Position numbers and translations under genes: made by a program
The notes under the pieces: model-generated
What the model was told of the DNA's origin: nothing
The model's input: only the letters and a program-made list of their open reading frames with translations
The model's database searches: none
Shown here: piece by piece, positions 51,733-61,732 of the stretch
Numbering within the stretch: the stretch's first letter is position 1
Layout of the letters: each line of letters begins with the position of its first letter
Assembly (NCBI RefSeq): GCF_034627025.1
Contig: NZ_CP141048.1
Location: 4,602,001-4,666,000 of the forward strand
Length of the DNA stretch: 64,000 nucleotides
DNA from: Microvirga lotononidis
GTDB lineage: Bacteria > Pseudomonadota > Alphaproteobacteria > Rhizobiales > Beijerinckiaceae
Reading direction: 5' to 3'

Positions 51733-53607
51733 GTGTCAAGACGCATAAACCGGAACGCGGCCATGGTCGGCATTCCCCCAGCAGATCGTCTCCCCTCGAG
51801 CCGGCAGGAGGCTGCGCCTGTTCCGTTCGAGCATGGAGGCAGAGCGACGGAAGGGCATGCGGCTCGAAGCCACGGCGATCCGGAAGGAGTGTCGGTTGTC
51901 CGCGGGATCAGCCATGATTCCAGCTGGTTGCGCTGGCTGCCCGGACTGAAAACTCTTCTTCGGTATGAACCCTCATGGCTCGGACATGACATCGTCGCCG
52001 GGTTGGTCTTGGCGACGATGCTCGTCCCAGTCGGGATCGCCTATGCCGTGGCATCCGGCCTCCCGGGCATCTGCGGCCTTTACGCCACGATCGTCCCGCT
52101 GTTGGCTTATGCGGTCTTTGGCCCTAGCCGCATCCTCGTCCTCGGCCCGGACTCCGCTCTTGCAGCCGTCATCCTCGGCATCGTGCTCCCCCTGTCCGGC
52201 GGAGATCCGCAGCGCGCCATTGCCCTGGGTGGCCTGATGGCGCTCGTATCAGGGACGGTTCTGATCCTCGCGGGTCTCGCACGACTCGGCTTCGTCACCG
52301 AACTCCTGTCGAAGCCAATCCGCTACGGCTACATGAACGGCATCGCACTGACCGTCCTGATCAGCCAGCTCCCCAAACTCTTCGGCTTCTCGGTCGAAAG
52401 CACAGGGCCGCTGCGTGATCTGTGGGCGATCGGCGGGGCCATCTTGGACGGCCGAACGAATTGGGTGGCACTTGCAATCGGCTTGGGGACACTGGCGACC
52501 ATCCTGCTGCTGCGGGGCAACAGGCGTGTGCCCGGTATCCTGGTTGCCGTTGTCGGCGCTGTGCTCCTCGTCAGCCTGTTCGACCTCGCAGACCGCCACA
52601 ATGTATCAATCCTTGGCTCCCTGCCCCAAGGCCTCCCCAGTTTCGCGTTTCCCTGGATCAGACTCGACGACCTTGTTCCCGTACTGATCGGCGGCTGCGC
52701 CGTGGCCATGGTATCGTTCGCCGATACCAGCGTGCTTTCGCGCGCCTACGCCGCGCGGATGCATACCGCCGTGGACCCCAACCAGGAAATGGTGGGGCTG
52801 GGTGCGGCCAATCTCGCGACCGGCTTTTTTCAGGGCTTCCCGATCAGCAGCAGCAGCTCGCGCACGCCCGTGGCTGAAGCCGCCGGTGCACGCACGCAAT
52901 TGACCGGCATCGTGGGCGCACTCGCCATCGCCCTTCTGCTGCTGATGGCCCCTGACCTTCTGCGGAACCTGCCGAATGCCGCCTTGGCCGCAGTTGTCAT
53001 CGCATCGGCCATAGGGTTGTTCGAAATAACCGACCTCAAACGGATCTATCAGATCCAGCGCTGGGAGTTCTGGCTCTCGATCGCCTGCTTTGCCGGAGTT
53101 GCGGTATTCGGCGCCATTCCTGGAATCGGCCTGGCGATCGTGATCGCGGTGATCGAGTTCCTATGGGACGGTTGGCGTCCCTATTCCGCCATCCTGGGGC
53201 GTCCGGCCGGCGTCGAGGGATACCATGACATCACACGCTATCCGGAAGCGCATCGGATCCCCGGTTTGGTCCTGTTCCGCTGGGATGCGCCATTGTTCTT
53301 TGCCAATGCGGAGCTTTTCCGCGAGCGCGTGCTTGCTGCCGTGGCGGAATCCCCCACACCAGTCCGATGTGTGGTTGTCGCAGCCGCTCCCGTCACGAGC
53401 GTTGATGTGACAGCGGCCGATGCGCTGACGGAGCTTGACGAGGCCCTGCTGGCGCAAGGCATCGAACTCCGGTTCGCCGAACTCAAGGACCCTGTCAAGG
53501 ACAAGCTGCGGCGGTTCGGCGTGTTCGATCGGTTCGGCGAGACGCGTTTTTCCCCCACAATCGACGCCGCCGTTTCGCGATTTCACCGGCAACATGGCGA
53601 GGCTTGA
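51733..53607 (+). CDS. SulP-family anion transporter with C-terminal STAS domain
   Basis: A 624-residue inner-membrane transporter (sulfate, bicarbonate or other anions). The SulP core is visible: VAGLVLATMLVPVGIAYAVA, GLYATIVPLLAYAVFGPSR and GFFQGFPISSSSSRTPVAEA, in about 10-12 helices. The C-terminal STAS domain includes VTSVDVTAADALTELDEALL. The N-terminus is unusually long (about 75 residues before the first helix). GTG at 51733 directly follows the ppk2 stop; an in-frame ATG at 51763 is an alternative. Confidence 0.9.
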   Translation: MSRRINRNAAMVGIPPADRLPSSRQEAAPVPFEHGGRATEGHAARSHGDPEGVSVVRGISHDSSWLRWLPGLKTLLRYEPSWLGHDIVAGLVLATMLVPVGIAYAVASGLPGICGLYATIVPLLAYAVFGPSRILVLGPDSALAAVILGIVLPLSGGDPQRAIALGGLMALVSGTVLILAGLARLGFVTELLSKPIRYGYMNGIALTVLISQLPKLFGFSVESTGPLRDLWAIGGAILDGRTNWVALAIGLGTLATILLLRGNRRVPGILVAVVGAVLLVSLFDLADRHNVSILGSLPQGLPSFAFPWIRLDDLVPVLIGGCAVAMVSFADTSVLSRAYAARMHTAVDPNQEMVGLGAANLATGFFQGFPISSSSSRTPVAEAAGARTQLTGIVGALAIALLLLMAPDLLRNLPNAALAAVVIASAIGLFEITDLKRIYQIQRWEFWLSIACFAGVAVFGAIPGIGLAIVIAVIEFLWDGWRPYSAILGRPAGVEGYHDITRYPEAHRIPGLVLFRWDAPLFFANAELFRERVLAAVAESPTPVRCVVVAAAPVTSVDVTAADALTELDEALLAQGIELRFAELKDPVKDKLRRFGVFDRFGETRFSPTIDAAVSRFHRQHGEA

Positions 53608-53786
53608 GCATCCCGCCGAAATCGCGCTGGAATGCGCAATAATAATTGATAGACGCGTCCGAGGGATGAATGCGTCGAAAGCAAAATTACTAAGTGGTGT
53701 TGCCTCAGAAGATTCGCGAAACAGCACACTTCGAGCATGCGGTGCAGTCGCCAACAAGGATCTTGCTCCCCATGATCCGTATTCCG

Positions 53787-54932
53787 CTATACGGCAGCTG
53801 GAAGCAGGTACAGGATGGCGGCGATGATGAGGTAGAGCGCGAGCAGTTGCGCCCCTCTGAACCAGGTGGATTGGCCTGTCGTGGTTACGGTCGCCCCGAG
53901 AAGCACAGCCCCGAACAGCATCCACATCTCGGCCTGTGAGAACACGAGCCGGAACTGCGGCTGTCCCATGGCCGGCGCGACCAAGACAAGGACCGGGGCC
54001 ACGAACAGGGCGATCTGGACGCAACTCCCCAACGCGATTCCAATGCTGAGATCCGGACGGTTCGCCCGGCCCATGGCGACCGCCGAGCCACACTCCGCCG
54101 CGCCGCCGACGAGCGCAAGCACGATCACACCCATAAACATCTGCGACATTCCCAGTGCACGACCGGCTTGCTCGGCGGCGCCGACCAGGATCTCGCTCAT
54201 CCAAGCCGCGCCAAGGGAAGCGATCAGCAACGTCGCGACGCCCCGGGCAAAACTGGGATGCTCTTCAGTTTCCTCATCCGGCGCCGGTGCGTTCAACTCG
54301 GCAAATGTTTCCGGATGGGTTCTCAGGGCGTAAAGCAGGAAAAGCGCATACAATCCCAACAGCACTAACGCGACGAAAAGATCCAAGGTGTCATGGACAC
54401 CCAAGTGAGGTTCGTCCTCGAGGGCCCGATGGAAGGCACTCGGCAGCGCCAGGCTGATCCACGCCAGGACCATCGTCGAGGAATAGGTGCGGACAGCATT
54501 CGGATTGTAGTCCTGACCATGATGGCGCAGTCCGCCGAGCAGGAAAGACAAGCCGAGCGCCACCAGCAAGTTGGCGAGGAGCGCACCGACGAGGGAAGCT
54601 CGCACCATTTCCAGAAGACCGGCCCGAAGGGCTGCCATGGCGATGATCAGCTCCGGCAGGTTTCCAAAAGTGGCGTTAAGGAGGCCGCCCACAGTGGCTC
54701 CGGTATAAGCGGCGACCTGTTCCGTTCCCTGCACGATGAGTTTGGCAAATGGCACAATGGCCAGGGCAGCACAGAAAAAGATAACGCCGGCAGGAACGCT
54801 GCCGAGATGCTCGAGAATGACCACAATAGGCGCGAGAACCAGGAGCCACAAAAGCGAAGGCCGGAATGGGATCCGCTTGAGGAGGGTGCCCTCGGCCATA
54901 ACGTGAGCATCGGGATAAGTTTTGTCCCTCAT
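53787..54932 (-). CDS. Calcium/proton antiporter (CAX family)
   Basis: A 381-residue membrane protein with ~11 helices. The two inverted alpha repeats carry the ion-binding motifs GGLLNATFGNLPELIIAMAA and LVGGAAECGSAVAMGRANRP, each with the essential Glu. An acidic loop (NAPAPDEETEEHPSF) divides the halves, as usual for CAX. It exports Ca2+ against protons. The start MRDKTYPDAHV at 54932 is preferred; the longer frame is non-coding. Convergent with the SulP gene. Confidence 0.92.
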   Translation of the reverse strand: MRDKTYPDAHVMAEGTLLKRIPFRPSLLWLLVLAPIVVILEHLGSVPAGVIFFCAALAIVPFAKLIVQGTEQVAAYTGATVGGLLNATFGNLPELIIAMAALRAGLLEMVRASLVGALLANLLVALGLSFLLGGLRHHGQDYNPNAVRTYSSTMVLAWISLALPSAFHRALEDEPHLGVHDTLDLFVALVLLGLYALFLLYALRTHPETFAELNAPAPDEETEEHPSFARGVATLLIASLGAAWMSEILVGAAEQAGRALGMSQMFMGVIVLALVGGAAECGSAVAMGRANRPDLSIGIALGSCVQIALFVAPVLVLVAPAMGQPQFRLVFSQAEMWMLFGAVLLGATVTTTGQSTWFRGAQLLALYLIIAAILYLLPAAV

Positions 54933-55298
54933 CACCTGAACCTTGCTCCTGCGAAAGTCGAGTGAAGGATCAACCCTAGCGCGACTTGCGTGCGATGCTT
55001 GATCGCCCGGGACAATCCGTTGACTGTTTGGGCCATTCCCAACTTCGGGCGGCCTTGGAGCCATGGTCAGAGGACAGGAACGACTGGACCCGGAACGCCT
55101 GCCACGGATCAATGCACACCGAAGGGTGAGAGGGTCTGACCACCCTCTCCCCCTCGCCGTTGCCGAAATCTGGATAAGGACCGCCCAAGGCAGTCTTTCG
55201 GCCTTTCGCCAATACGAGTATAGGCTGAGGGCCGCGCTGCGGCGCTCGAGACGAGCTCCTTACTCAGACGTTCTGGGACAAGCCTCTTGCCCGACCGG
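54933..55298. other. Intergenic region CAX antiporter / TIGR03118 gene
   Basis: 366 bases between two minus-strand genes. Small open frames occur but are not protein-like. Presumably carries the antiporter promoter. Confidence 0.4.
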
Positions 55299-56411
55299 TC
55301 ATACTAGCAAATCCGTTCCACCTGCATGGTGATGCGTCTGCGTGGGAGCAGCCGTAAGCGTCCCGAACAGGCCATGCGCTTCGTCCTGCACGCCTGCGGT
55401 GAAATAGATGCTGTGCGGATCACTGTTCGGACCGCGGTTTCCGGGCACAAGCGCCCAGAGATCGCCGATCACGACCTGATTGCCGCTGGGGCCGTCCACG
55501 GTGCCGAGGAAATGGAAATCGTGAGGATCATAGGCATTGATCCTCCCGTCTCCGAAGTTTCCAACCAAAAGGTCATGGGAGAACTTTCCGAACCCGGAAG
55601 GAGCGATGGCTAAGCCCCAGGGAGAGTCGAGAGGTCCCTGCGAGGCGACCCTGTGAAGAAGATGTCCGGAGAAATCGAACTCGTCGACATAACCATGACC
55701 CGGGCCGGCGACGTCGTCCTTCTTGGCCGCATCCTGGAGAGCGAAAGTCACGAACAAATGACCGTTGAGCGCCTGCACGTTGAACGGCGCATAACCATCC
55801 GGCAGGTTCGCATCGGTGAAGTGCTTCACCTGCTGAAAATGGTTATTGAAGACGTCAACGACTCCATTATGAAAATCCGATGCATACAGATATGTATGGC
55901 CACGGGTTGTTCCGATCGCCAAGCCCTTGAATACAGCCCCGGATGCAGACTTGTCGACGGCAATTACGGAGCTGGCGCTATCTACGTTTGGGTTCCATCC
56001 AGAGATGGTCCCATCTTCCGTCGCGAACAGGAAATTGGCTGACGCGGTGTGCCCGTTGCTGGAGATGGTGAATCCTTTGTGCGTGGAATTGAAGACTTGG
56101 CCCGTCGGTGCAGATGGATCCGTTTGCCCGGGAGGTGCGGCAATCGTAATCGATAGGTGACCACCGATCGAGATCGGCAATCCCTTGCCATCGTAGACAG
56201 TGGCGACCCCGGTCCCGTTGTCGGAAACCCAGAATGGACCGGTTCCGCTGCTGGCAACACCCCATGGATTAATCAAATTCGGATCGGTGTGCGCAGCAGG
56301 CAAGAAACCGTCAGATACAAGATTTGTCTGGGTATAGGAATTTTCCTGCTGCCCAGGACGTTGAGCGGATTGAGAACCCGATCCGAGCGGATCGTAGGAA
56401 TAGGCATTCAT
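55299..56411 (-). CDS. TIGR03118 family beta-propeller-like protein
   Basis: A 370-residue protein with the family hallmark YTQTNLVSDGFLPAAHTDPN followed by LINPWGVASSGTGPFWVSDN, then repeated blades (TYLYASDFHNGVVDVFNNHF, DSPWGLAIAPSGFGKFSHDL and LLVGNFGDGRINAYDPH). Such repeats form an NHL-like propeller. The N-terminus (MNAYSYDPLGSGSQSAQ) has no evident signal peptide, although most relatives are exported, so an alternative route or cytoplasmic place is possible. Function unknown. Confidence 0.85.
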   Translation of the reverse strand: MNAYSYDPLGSGSQSAQRPGQQENSYTQTNLVSDGFLPAAHTDPNLINPWGVASSGTGPFWVSDNGTGVATVYDGKGLPISIGGHLSITIAAPPGQTDPSAPTGQVFNSTHKGFTISSNGHTASANFLFATEDGTISGWNPNVDSASSVIAVDKSASGAVFKGLAIGTTRGHTYLYASDFHNGVVDVFNNHFQQVKHFTDANLPDGYAPFNVQALNGHLFVTFALQDAAKKDDVAGPGHGYVDEFDFSGHLLHRVASQGPLDSPWGLAIAPSGFGKFSHDLLVGNFGDGRINAYDPHDFHFLGTVDGPSGNQVVIGDLWALVPGNRGPNSDPHSIYFTAGVQDEAHGLFGTLTAAPTQTHHHAGGTDLLV

Positions 56412-56924
56412 CTATGCCTCCATGGCTTGAGAGAAGCCCCCACCTCCCGACACCAAAGCCAGAGGTCGTTGGAGCCCGCCTTACCCGGAAGTGGGCGAAT
56501 TGGATCCAGCGAGGCGAGGTTACCAATGTCCGACGCCAAGGTTGGACATCGGCATTCGGAAATTTATGGATACCCGCTGGTGGGCTCGATCCCGTGCAAG
56601 CCATCAAGGCAATCGTGCCGGGACAACGATAGGGGTTGGAGCATGCCGCATGCATCTCTCCCTCTGTTTCTTTGGACGGGCATGGTGCCTGTCAGGGCGG
56701 CCATCCTAGGTGCCGAGACTTAGAGCAGAATTAGGTCCACAGACCTGCAGCGCTCAAGCGACGCCGATGTCCATTGCACCCCGCGCTCGCGCAGCAGACG
56801 GATCGATCGCGCCAGCCTTATGGCGACAGCTCATTTTACATACTTCTGCCGTTCGACCGCCTCGGCTCACGTCCAGTCATCGTCCGATAGCGGGACAGGC
56901 TGCCTCATCAGTATAAAACCGGAC
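56412..56924. other. Intergenic region TIGR03118 gene / cupredoxin gene
   Basis: 513 bases. Frames on both strands are short and not protein-like; no repeats or RNA elements were recognised. Confidence 0.45.
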
Positions 56925-57329
56925 TCAGTCGACGGTGATGCTTCCGGTCATCCCGAAGCTGGCGTGCAGAAAGTGCGTACAGGTCATGCCGTAGCGTCCT
57001 GCCGCGACTGGCGTGAGTGTCACCGTGCGAGTTTCCCCCTTGCCGACCTCGATCCGCCCCCCTGAGACTGCGGCACCATCACCGGGGTTGATCTGAGCGG
57101 CGGCGAAGAATTCCGGCGCAGCCAGATTGTGCGCCCCTGAGCCCCGATTCATGAGGCGCAACTGATAGACCTGTCCGTGGTGCAGGCGCAGGTTCTGCGG
57201 CGTGAACGCAAAGTCCGACAGGACGATATCGACCGGCTGAACCCGGGTACCTACCGACAGACGCGTTGCGGCAGACGCGTTCCCGCAGAAGGTTACCGCC
57301 AAGGTCGCTATGATCAGCGCGGTTCTCAT
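56925..57329 (-). CDS. Periplasmic cupredoxin-like protein
   Basis: A 134-residue exported protein. Signal peptide MRTALIIATLAVTFCGNASA. The cupredoxin beta-sandwich keeps candidate type 1 copper ligands: His in SGAHNLAAPEFF, and the loop CTHFLHASFGM, which gives Cys, His at +5 and Met at +10 (C-x4-H-x4-M). It probably carries one electron or binds copper. It may serve a respiratory or oxidative enzyme, but none is adjacent. Confidence 0.85.
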   Translation of the reverse strand: MRTALIIATLAVTFCGNASAATRLSVGTRVQPVDIVLSDFAFTPQNLRLHHGQVYQLRLMNRGSGAHNLAAPEFFAAAQINPGDGAAVSGGRIEVGKGETRTVTLTPVAAGRYGMTCTHFLHASFGMTGSITVD

Positions 57330-57456
57330 GGAGACCTCCCGTTGTTGGCAGGCCCATAGAATAGCACTTCCGCGGGTCTATCGCGATGAAGACCGCATAG
57401 CCTTCAAGCCGAGGCTGTCCGGCTTTCGGTGGGCTTCGGTCCCATCGCAGCTTCCG

Positions 57457-57744
57457 TCAGCCTAGGGAATGTAAGGCCTTCGGGCGTCCGCGACCTGGAG
57501 GTGCCTGATGCGAGGTGCACTGGCGGAGCCAAGCGAGGGCAGCATCCAAATCGACAAAGATCGGATGGTCTTTCCCGCTGGCCAGCCCAAAGCCGGCCTC
57601 CAGATACCAGTGATCGGGAGCCACCTCGTTATCTGCGCTGAGATGGGTCAATACCGCCAGAAGGCGCTCTTGTTCGCCATAGACCAGCATGCCCTCCTCG
57701 TCCCAGCCTGTTGCCACTCGCACGGGTTGAAGCGAAAGGCTCAT
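57457..57744 (-). CDS. Small hypothetical protein coupled to the Crp/Fnr gene
   Basis: A 95-residue soluble protein (VRVATGWDEEGMLVYGEQER, then DHWYLEAGFGLASGKDHPIF and VDLDAALAWLRQC). Its start overlaps the stop of the Crp/Fnr gene by four bases (ATGA), so the two are made together. No family recognised. It may modulate the regulator. Confidence 0.7.
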   Translation of the reverse strand: MSLSLQPVRVATGWDEEGMLVYGEQERLLAVLTHLSADNEVAPDHWYLEAGFGLASGKDHPIFVDLDAALAWLRQCTSHQAPPGRGRPKALHSLG

Positions 57745-58493
57745 TGAACCGCTCCGCTATGCTGAAGATGGAGGTAGGTCGGGTCGAAGTCTCCTTCTGC
57801 CTTCAGCCATTCCCAATCAGGAACGGCCACACGGCTGCCCTTGGTCGCGATCAGACCCTCGCGCCGCATCTGCTGGAGGACCCGGTTGACATGCACCGTC
57901 GTGATCCCCAGTGCATCGGCGAACTCCGCCTGAGTAATCGGAAGATCGCAGACATGATCCTCAGCGAGTCCCACCGCCCTCAGGCGCACCAGCAGCTCAC
58001 ACAGGATATGCGCCATGCGGGGGTAGGCTTCGCGCCGCCCGACGTTGAGGACCCACTCGCGAAAAGCCGCTGCCTCCACGAGAGACTCGCGCCAGAAGGC
58101 AGCGCAGAGCCGGGGATGGCGCAGGCAGAGATCCCACAATGCGTCATGCGGGACGAACCCGACGCTGCACGGGGTCAGGGTTGCCACGCTGAGGTCCAGC
58201 ACCTTCAGATGCAGCGACTGTATGTCGGGCATGTCGCCGGGAATGCCGAACGCCACGATCTGGCGCTTGCCGTCGCCAGTCATCTTGTAAGTACAAGTCA
58301 GACCGCTCAGGATCTGGAATGAACGGCCGGGGCGGTCGCCTTCGCGCACGATGTCCTGATCCTCCTTGAGAGCCGCGATCTGCATCGGCAGGTCGAGGAC
58401 AGCTTGGCGTTCGTCAGCGGACAATGGGAAAATGCTGTCGAGCTTGCGGATCAGCGGACTGTAGTGGAACTCTTTCTCGAACGCAGCGTGCAT
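57741..58493 (-). CDS. Crp/Fnr-family transcriptional regulator
   Basis: A 250-residue regulator: an N-terminal cyclic-nucleotide-type sensor domain (DIVREGDRPGRSFQILSGLT, RQIVAFGIPGDMPDIQSLHL) and a C-terminal winged helix (LPITQAEFADALGITTVHVN). The N-terminal Cys cluster of oxygen-sensing FNR is absent, so it is not a typical Fe-S FNR; this subgroup is common in Hyphomicrobiales. An AT-rich region with a hairpin lies upstream. Effector and targets unknown. Confidence 0.9.
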   Translation of the reverse strand: MHAAFEKEFHYSPLIRKLDSIFPLSADERQAVLDLPMQIAALKEDQDIVREGDRPGRSFQILSGLTCTYKMTGDGKRQIVAFGIPGDMPDIQSLHLKVLDLSVATLTPCSVGFVPHDALWDLCLRHPRLCAAFWRESLVEAAAFREWVLNVGRREAYPRMAHILCELLVRLRAVGLAEDHVCDLPITQAEFADALGITTVHVNRVLQQMRREGLIATKGSRVAVPDWEWLKAEGDFDPTYLHLQHSGAVQ

Positions 58494-58917
58494 GACGGCG
58501 CTCCTTCTGTTTCAGGCGGGAGCACACGTCTCTCTCAGTCATCAGCGCCCAAGATCCATTGCCAATAATAAAATACAGACAATCACAAAAGTAAGCACCT
58601 TACTTTAAGCCATGTTAATATTCATAAAACTATTTCTGAGCGACCAAGATATTCTATCAAAAATTAGACAATTTCCCTGATCATGGAACAAAACCGCATT
58701 CACCTGGATTATATTGTCCCGCCCAATTCCCTGAAAAGGGGTTCCAAGCAATGCCCCACCGCGACAACTCCGCTAAGGAACATCCTTTGCCCTTCTCGGA
58801 TCTGATAAGTGTCCGACCTGTGCTGTGAAACCCACTGGAGGGACGATCCATGTGAAGGACGAGACTTTCCGGCTGGGGCTGGGTAGAAGGTCCTCTGGCG
58901 AGATCAGGGCCGGCACT
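58494..58917. other. AT-rich intergenic region upstream of the Crp/Fnr gene
   Basis: 424 bases, AT-rich between about 58560 and 58700. It contains a perfect inverted repeat AAAGTAAG-CAC-CTTACTTT at 58588-58606. No gene was supported. The strand of any promoter is unclear. Confidence 0.45.
58588..58606. promoter_or_regulatory. Perfect inverted repeat in AT-rich promoter region
   Basis: Eight-base arms AAAGTAAG / CTTACTTT with a CAC centre, about 95 bases before the Crp/Fnr start. Possible operator or small hairpin. Confidence 0.35.
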
Positions 58918-59451
58918 TCATGTGTGCCGGCTCGCCACCTTGAGTGCAATGCCTTCGACGCGAGCGAGCGCATCGTCGAGCTCCTCGTCCGATATGGTTA
59001 ATGGTGGTGAGAATCCGAAGCTGACCGCATCCTTCGCAGTGGTCGAGAGACCTTCCTCCAGAGCGCAGGACACAATCTCATGTGCGAAATCGGGACCGGG
59101 CTTGCGGCCGCACCGGGCAGGATCGAACTCGATCGCCAGGAGAGCGCCTTTGCCGCGAGCTCGCCTAATCACAGGCAAGCGAGCGCCAATCTCCGCGACT
59201 CGTGCGATGACGCGCTCCCCCTTGCTTTTCTCCGCAATGGCCCGCTCGGCAATCGGACCGGTCGATCCGGAGACGAACTTCACATCGATATTGGGATGCT
59301 TAGCCTTGAAGGCCGCGACCAACGCAGAGTTGACGCTGTCGGGCGCGTTGTAAATGACAACTTCGCCCGCAGATGCAGTAGCTGCGAGCGAGACCATCAT
59401 GGCACCTGCGAGCGCGACTTGGCCGAGCCGGATCCAGAGGGTGTTAGACAT
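58918..59451 (-). pseudogene. Deletion chimera: 2-aminoethylphosphonate-type binding protein fused to class III aminotransferase tail
   Basis: A 177-codon frame composed of two unrelated parts. Residues 1-78: signal peptide (MSNTLWIRLGQVALAGAMMV) and the start of an ABC substrate-binding protein (GEVVIYNAPDSVNSALVAAF, SGSTGPIAERAIAEKS) resembling 2-aminoethylphosphonate/iron(III) binding proteins. Residues about 80-177: the C-terminal end of a class III aminotransferase (RVIARVAEIGARLP, RGKGALLAIEFDP, FSPPLTISDEELDDAL). An in-frame deletion joining two genes is the simplest explanation. It lacks most of both proteins and should be inactive in both original roles. Confidence 0.85.
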
Positions 59452-59593
59452 TGATGTCTCCTGGGGCTTTTCCGAAACTCCACCCCTGCGCAGCGTGTCT
59501 CTCTATTCCGATCCGCCCCAGGGTATGCTATTAGTGTCGCTAAAATTTTTGACACTCGAATGAAGCGCGCCTTATTTTCACGATCGATCCGGA

Positions 59594-60475
59594 ATGAATT
59601 TCTCTCAATTGAGCGCTTTTCATGCCATCGCACAGCATCGCACTTTCTCTTCGGCGGCACAGGCACTCGGGATTACACAGTCGGCCGTCACTCAGAACGT
59701 CAAATCGCTGGAGGATGCGGTCGGAACCCGATTGTTCCACCGAAGTGCGGCCGGAGTCGAACTCACGCCGGGCGCGCTCGATCTGCTTCCGCATATCCGC
59801 CGAGTCGTCCTCATGCTCGACGATCTAGATCGGCGCATTGGTGAAGGGCGGAATCTTTCCGTTGGCCATCTATCGCTCGGCTTATGCGCTCCTTACGTGG
59901 CGATGCCAGTCCTCGAACGCTTCAGCCAGCAGTATCCAGGGATTACGCTCGATATCCGCCTCGACAACTCGCGACGTCTCCTTGAGTTGGTCACCCAGCA
60001 TCGAGTCGATACAGCGATCGTGACGCTCGGCGTGCCGGAACCCGGCCTCATGTGCGAGCGGCTCGTCGAACAGAAAGTTCTCGTACTCGTTCACCACCAG
60101 CATCCCTGGTGGGAGCGAGTTCGCGTTGACGTGACCGAGGTTGCATACGAACCGTTTATCTTGCGTGAGATCGGGTCAATGACCCGCGAATTGTTCGAAG
60201 GCGCACTGCGCCGGCACGGCATCACCATTCGGCCTCGCTTGGTCCTCGGTAGCCGAGAAGCCATGAAGGAAGCGGTCGCGGCCGGAATTGGGCTCGGCAT
60301 CGTTCTCAATCAGGAAGTTGGATCAGATCCCCGCTTGCGGGGCATCGAAGTTGATGGGCTCGAGGCCAGCGCTGCCGAATACGTTGTGACACGTCCGGAT
60401 ATCGCGCAGCATGGAGCGGTCAGGGAATTCATCTTGGCCGCTATCGGTTTATCAGGACGACCAATGTTGAATTGA
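59594..60475 (+). CDS. LysR-family transcriptional regulator
   Basis: A 293-residue regulator. Winged helix at residues 1-60 (LSAFHAIAQHRTFSSAAQAL, ITQSAVTQNVKSLE) and a periplasmic-binding-protein-like effector domain (VLERFSQQYPGITLDIRLDN, AAGIGLGIVLNQEVG). It is divergent from the chimera, 142 bases apart, and resembles regulators placed beside 2-aminoethylphosphonate uptake genes; the assignment of ligand is inference. If its target genes were lost in the deletion, it may be an orphan. Confidence 0.92.
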   Translation: MNFSQLSAFHAIAQHRTFSSAAQALGITQSAVTQNVKSLEDAVGTRLFHRSAAGVELTPGALDLLPHIRRVVLMLDDLDRRIGEGRNLSVGHLSLGLCAPYVAMPVLERFSQQYPGITLDIRLDNSRRLLELVTQHRVDTAIVTLGVPEPGLMCERLVEQKVLVLVHHQHPWWERVRVDVTEVAYEPFILREIGSMTRELFEGALRRHGITIRPRLVLGSREAMKEAVAAGIGLGIVLNQEVGSDPRLRGIEVDGLEASAAEYVVTRPDIAQHGAVREFILAAIGLSGRPMLN

Positions 60476-60758
60476 TGGAGCGCGCTCCCCCGGCCTTGCC
60501 CATGGAAGCAAGGACGAGTCGAAGCTTTGCTATAGAGCCTCTGGGAGGGGGCTATCATACGGTGCGGCCTAAGGCACGGCACGAACGGAATATGCAGACG
60601 GATGACCTGTCCCGAGGGTCGGCCTGAGCCTCTACCGCCGCTACACTCGCATATTGAGTTTTATGCAGGCGAGTAACATTTTAGCGGCACATCAACCACC
60701 GGAAGGCCAGGGCTGTACAAGGAACGCTCTGCGGCTACATTCCGGAGCACGCAGCAGC

Positions 60759-61667
60759 ATGCCCGATCGAGGTTCCAAAATGTCCCGGCCCAGTCTCTCG
60801 CCCCAGATGACTGTCCGCATCATCGAGCACATCCGCGAGAACAATCTGGCCCGCGGCCACCATTTGCCGACCCAGACCCTGGCCGATGCGCTTCGGGTGT
60901 CCCGCGCCCCCATCGCCGCGGCCCTGAAGCGGCTGGAAGAGTTGAAGATCGTCCGATCCGAGCCTTATCGCGGCTATTTTCTGGCCAAGGACGCCAGCGA
61001 ACTTTCCAAGGAGGACTCGCCTAGCCTATCCGACCAGGAGCCCGAGGACGAAGTCTATTTCCAGATCGCCGAGGACCGCCTGTCCCGCAAGCTGGCAGAC
61101 CGTATCAGCGAGAACGAATTGATGCGGCTCTATGGCATCCCGCGCAGCCGCCTGCTCAAGATCCTCCACCGGATCGCGGAGGAAGGCTGGATCGAGCGGC
61201 TTCCAGGTAACGGCTGGGAATTCCGCGCCGGCCTGACGTCGCGGGCAGGTTATGAGCAGGCTTACCAGTTCCGCGCCGCCATCGAGTCGCAGTCCCTGCT
61301 GCTTCCCTCCTTCCGGATCGACCCGAAGGCGTTCCATGCCGCCCGCGAGGAGCAGCAGGCCATCCTGGACGGCGGCTTCGAGAGGATGTCGCGCACCCAC
61401 CTCTTCCAGGCGAACTCGCAGTTCCACGAGATGCTCGTCGGTTGCTCGCAGAACGAGTTCTTCGTCGACGCAGTCCGGCGCGTGAACCGCCTGCGGCGCC
61501 TGATCGAGTACCGGATCACAGTCAACCGCAGCCGCCTGCCCCTGCAATCGCAAGAGCATCTCCACATTCTCGACTTGATTGAGGCCGGTGACCGGCAGAG
61601 GGCCGCCGAGTTCCTGCGCGTCCACATCCTGGGCGCCAGCGCGATCAAGAGCCCGCAACTGATCTGA
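60759..61667 (+). CDS. GntR-family transcriptional regulator (FCD type)
   Basis: A 302-residue regulator. An N-terminal winged helix (IIEHIRENNLARGHHLPTQT, LADALRVSRAPIAAALKRLE) is followed by a second HTH-like segment (LMRLYGIPRSRLLKILHRIA) and a C-terminal all-helical FCD ligand domain (TRAGYEQAYQFRAAIESQS-like block, HLFQANSQFHEMLVGCSQNE). Start at 60759 (MPDRGSK) or 60780 (MSRPSLS) is likely; the frame goes up to 60654 without support. It lies upstream of an aconitase gene and probably regulates it. Confidence 0.9.
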   Translation: MPDRGSKMSRPSLSPQMTVRIIEHIRENNLARGHHLPTQTLADALRVSRAPIAAALKRLEELKIVRSEPYRGYFLAKDASELSKEDSPSLSDQEPEDEVYFQIAEDRLSRKLADRISENELMRLYGIPRSRLLKILHRIAEEGWIERLPGNGWEFRAGLTSRAGYEQAYQFRAAIESQSLLLPSFRIDPKAFHAAREEQQAILDGGFERMSRTHLFQANSQFHEMLVGCSQNEFFVDAVRRVNRLRRLIEYRITVNRSRLPLQSQEHLHILDLIEAGDRQRAAEFLRVHILGASAIKSPQLI

Positions 61668-61732
61668 ATCCCGGACGGCAGGTCCTGCCATTTGGAATGG
61701 CAGGCGACCGGCAGATTCGCGGCCAGTCATCG

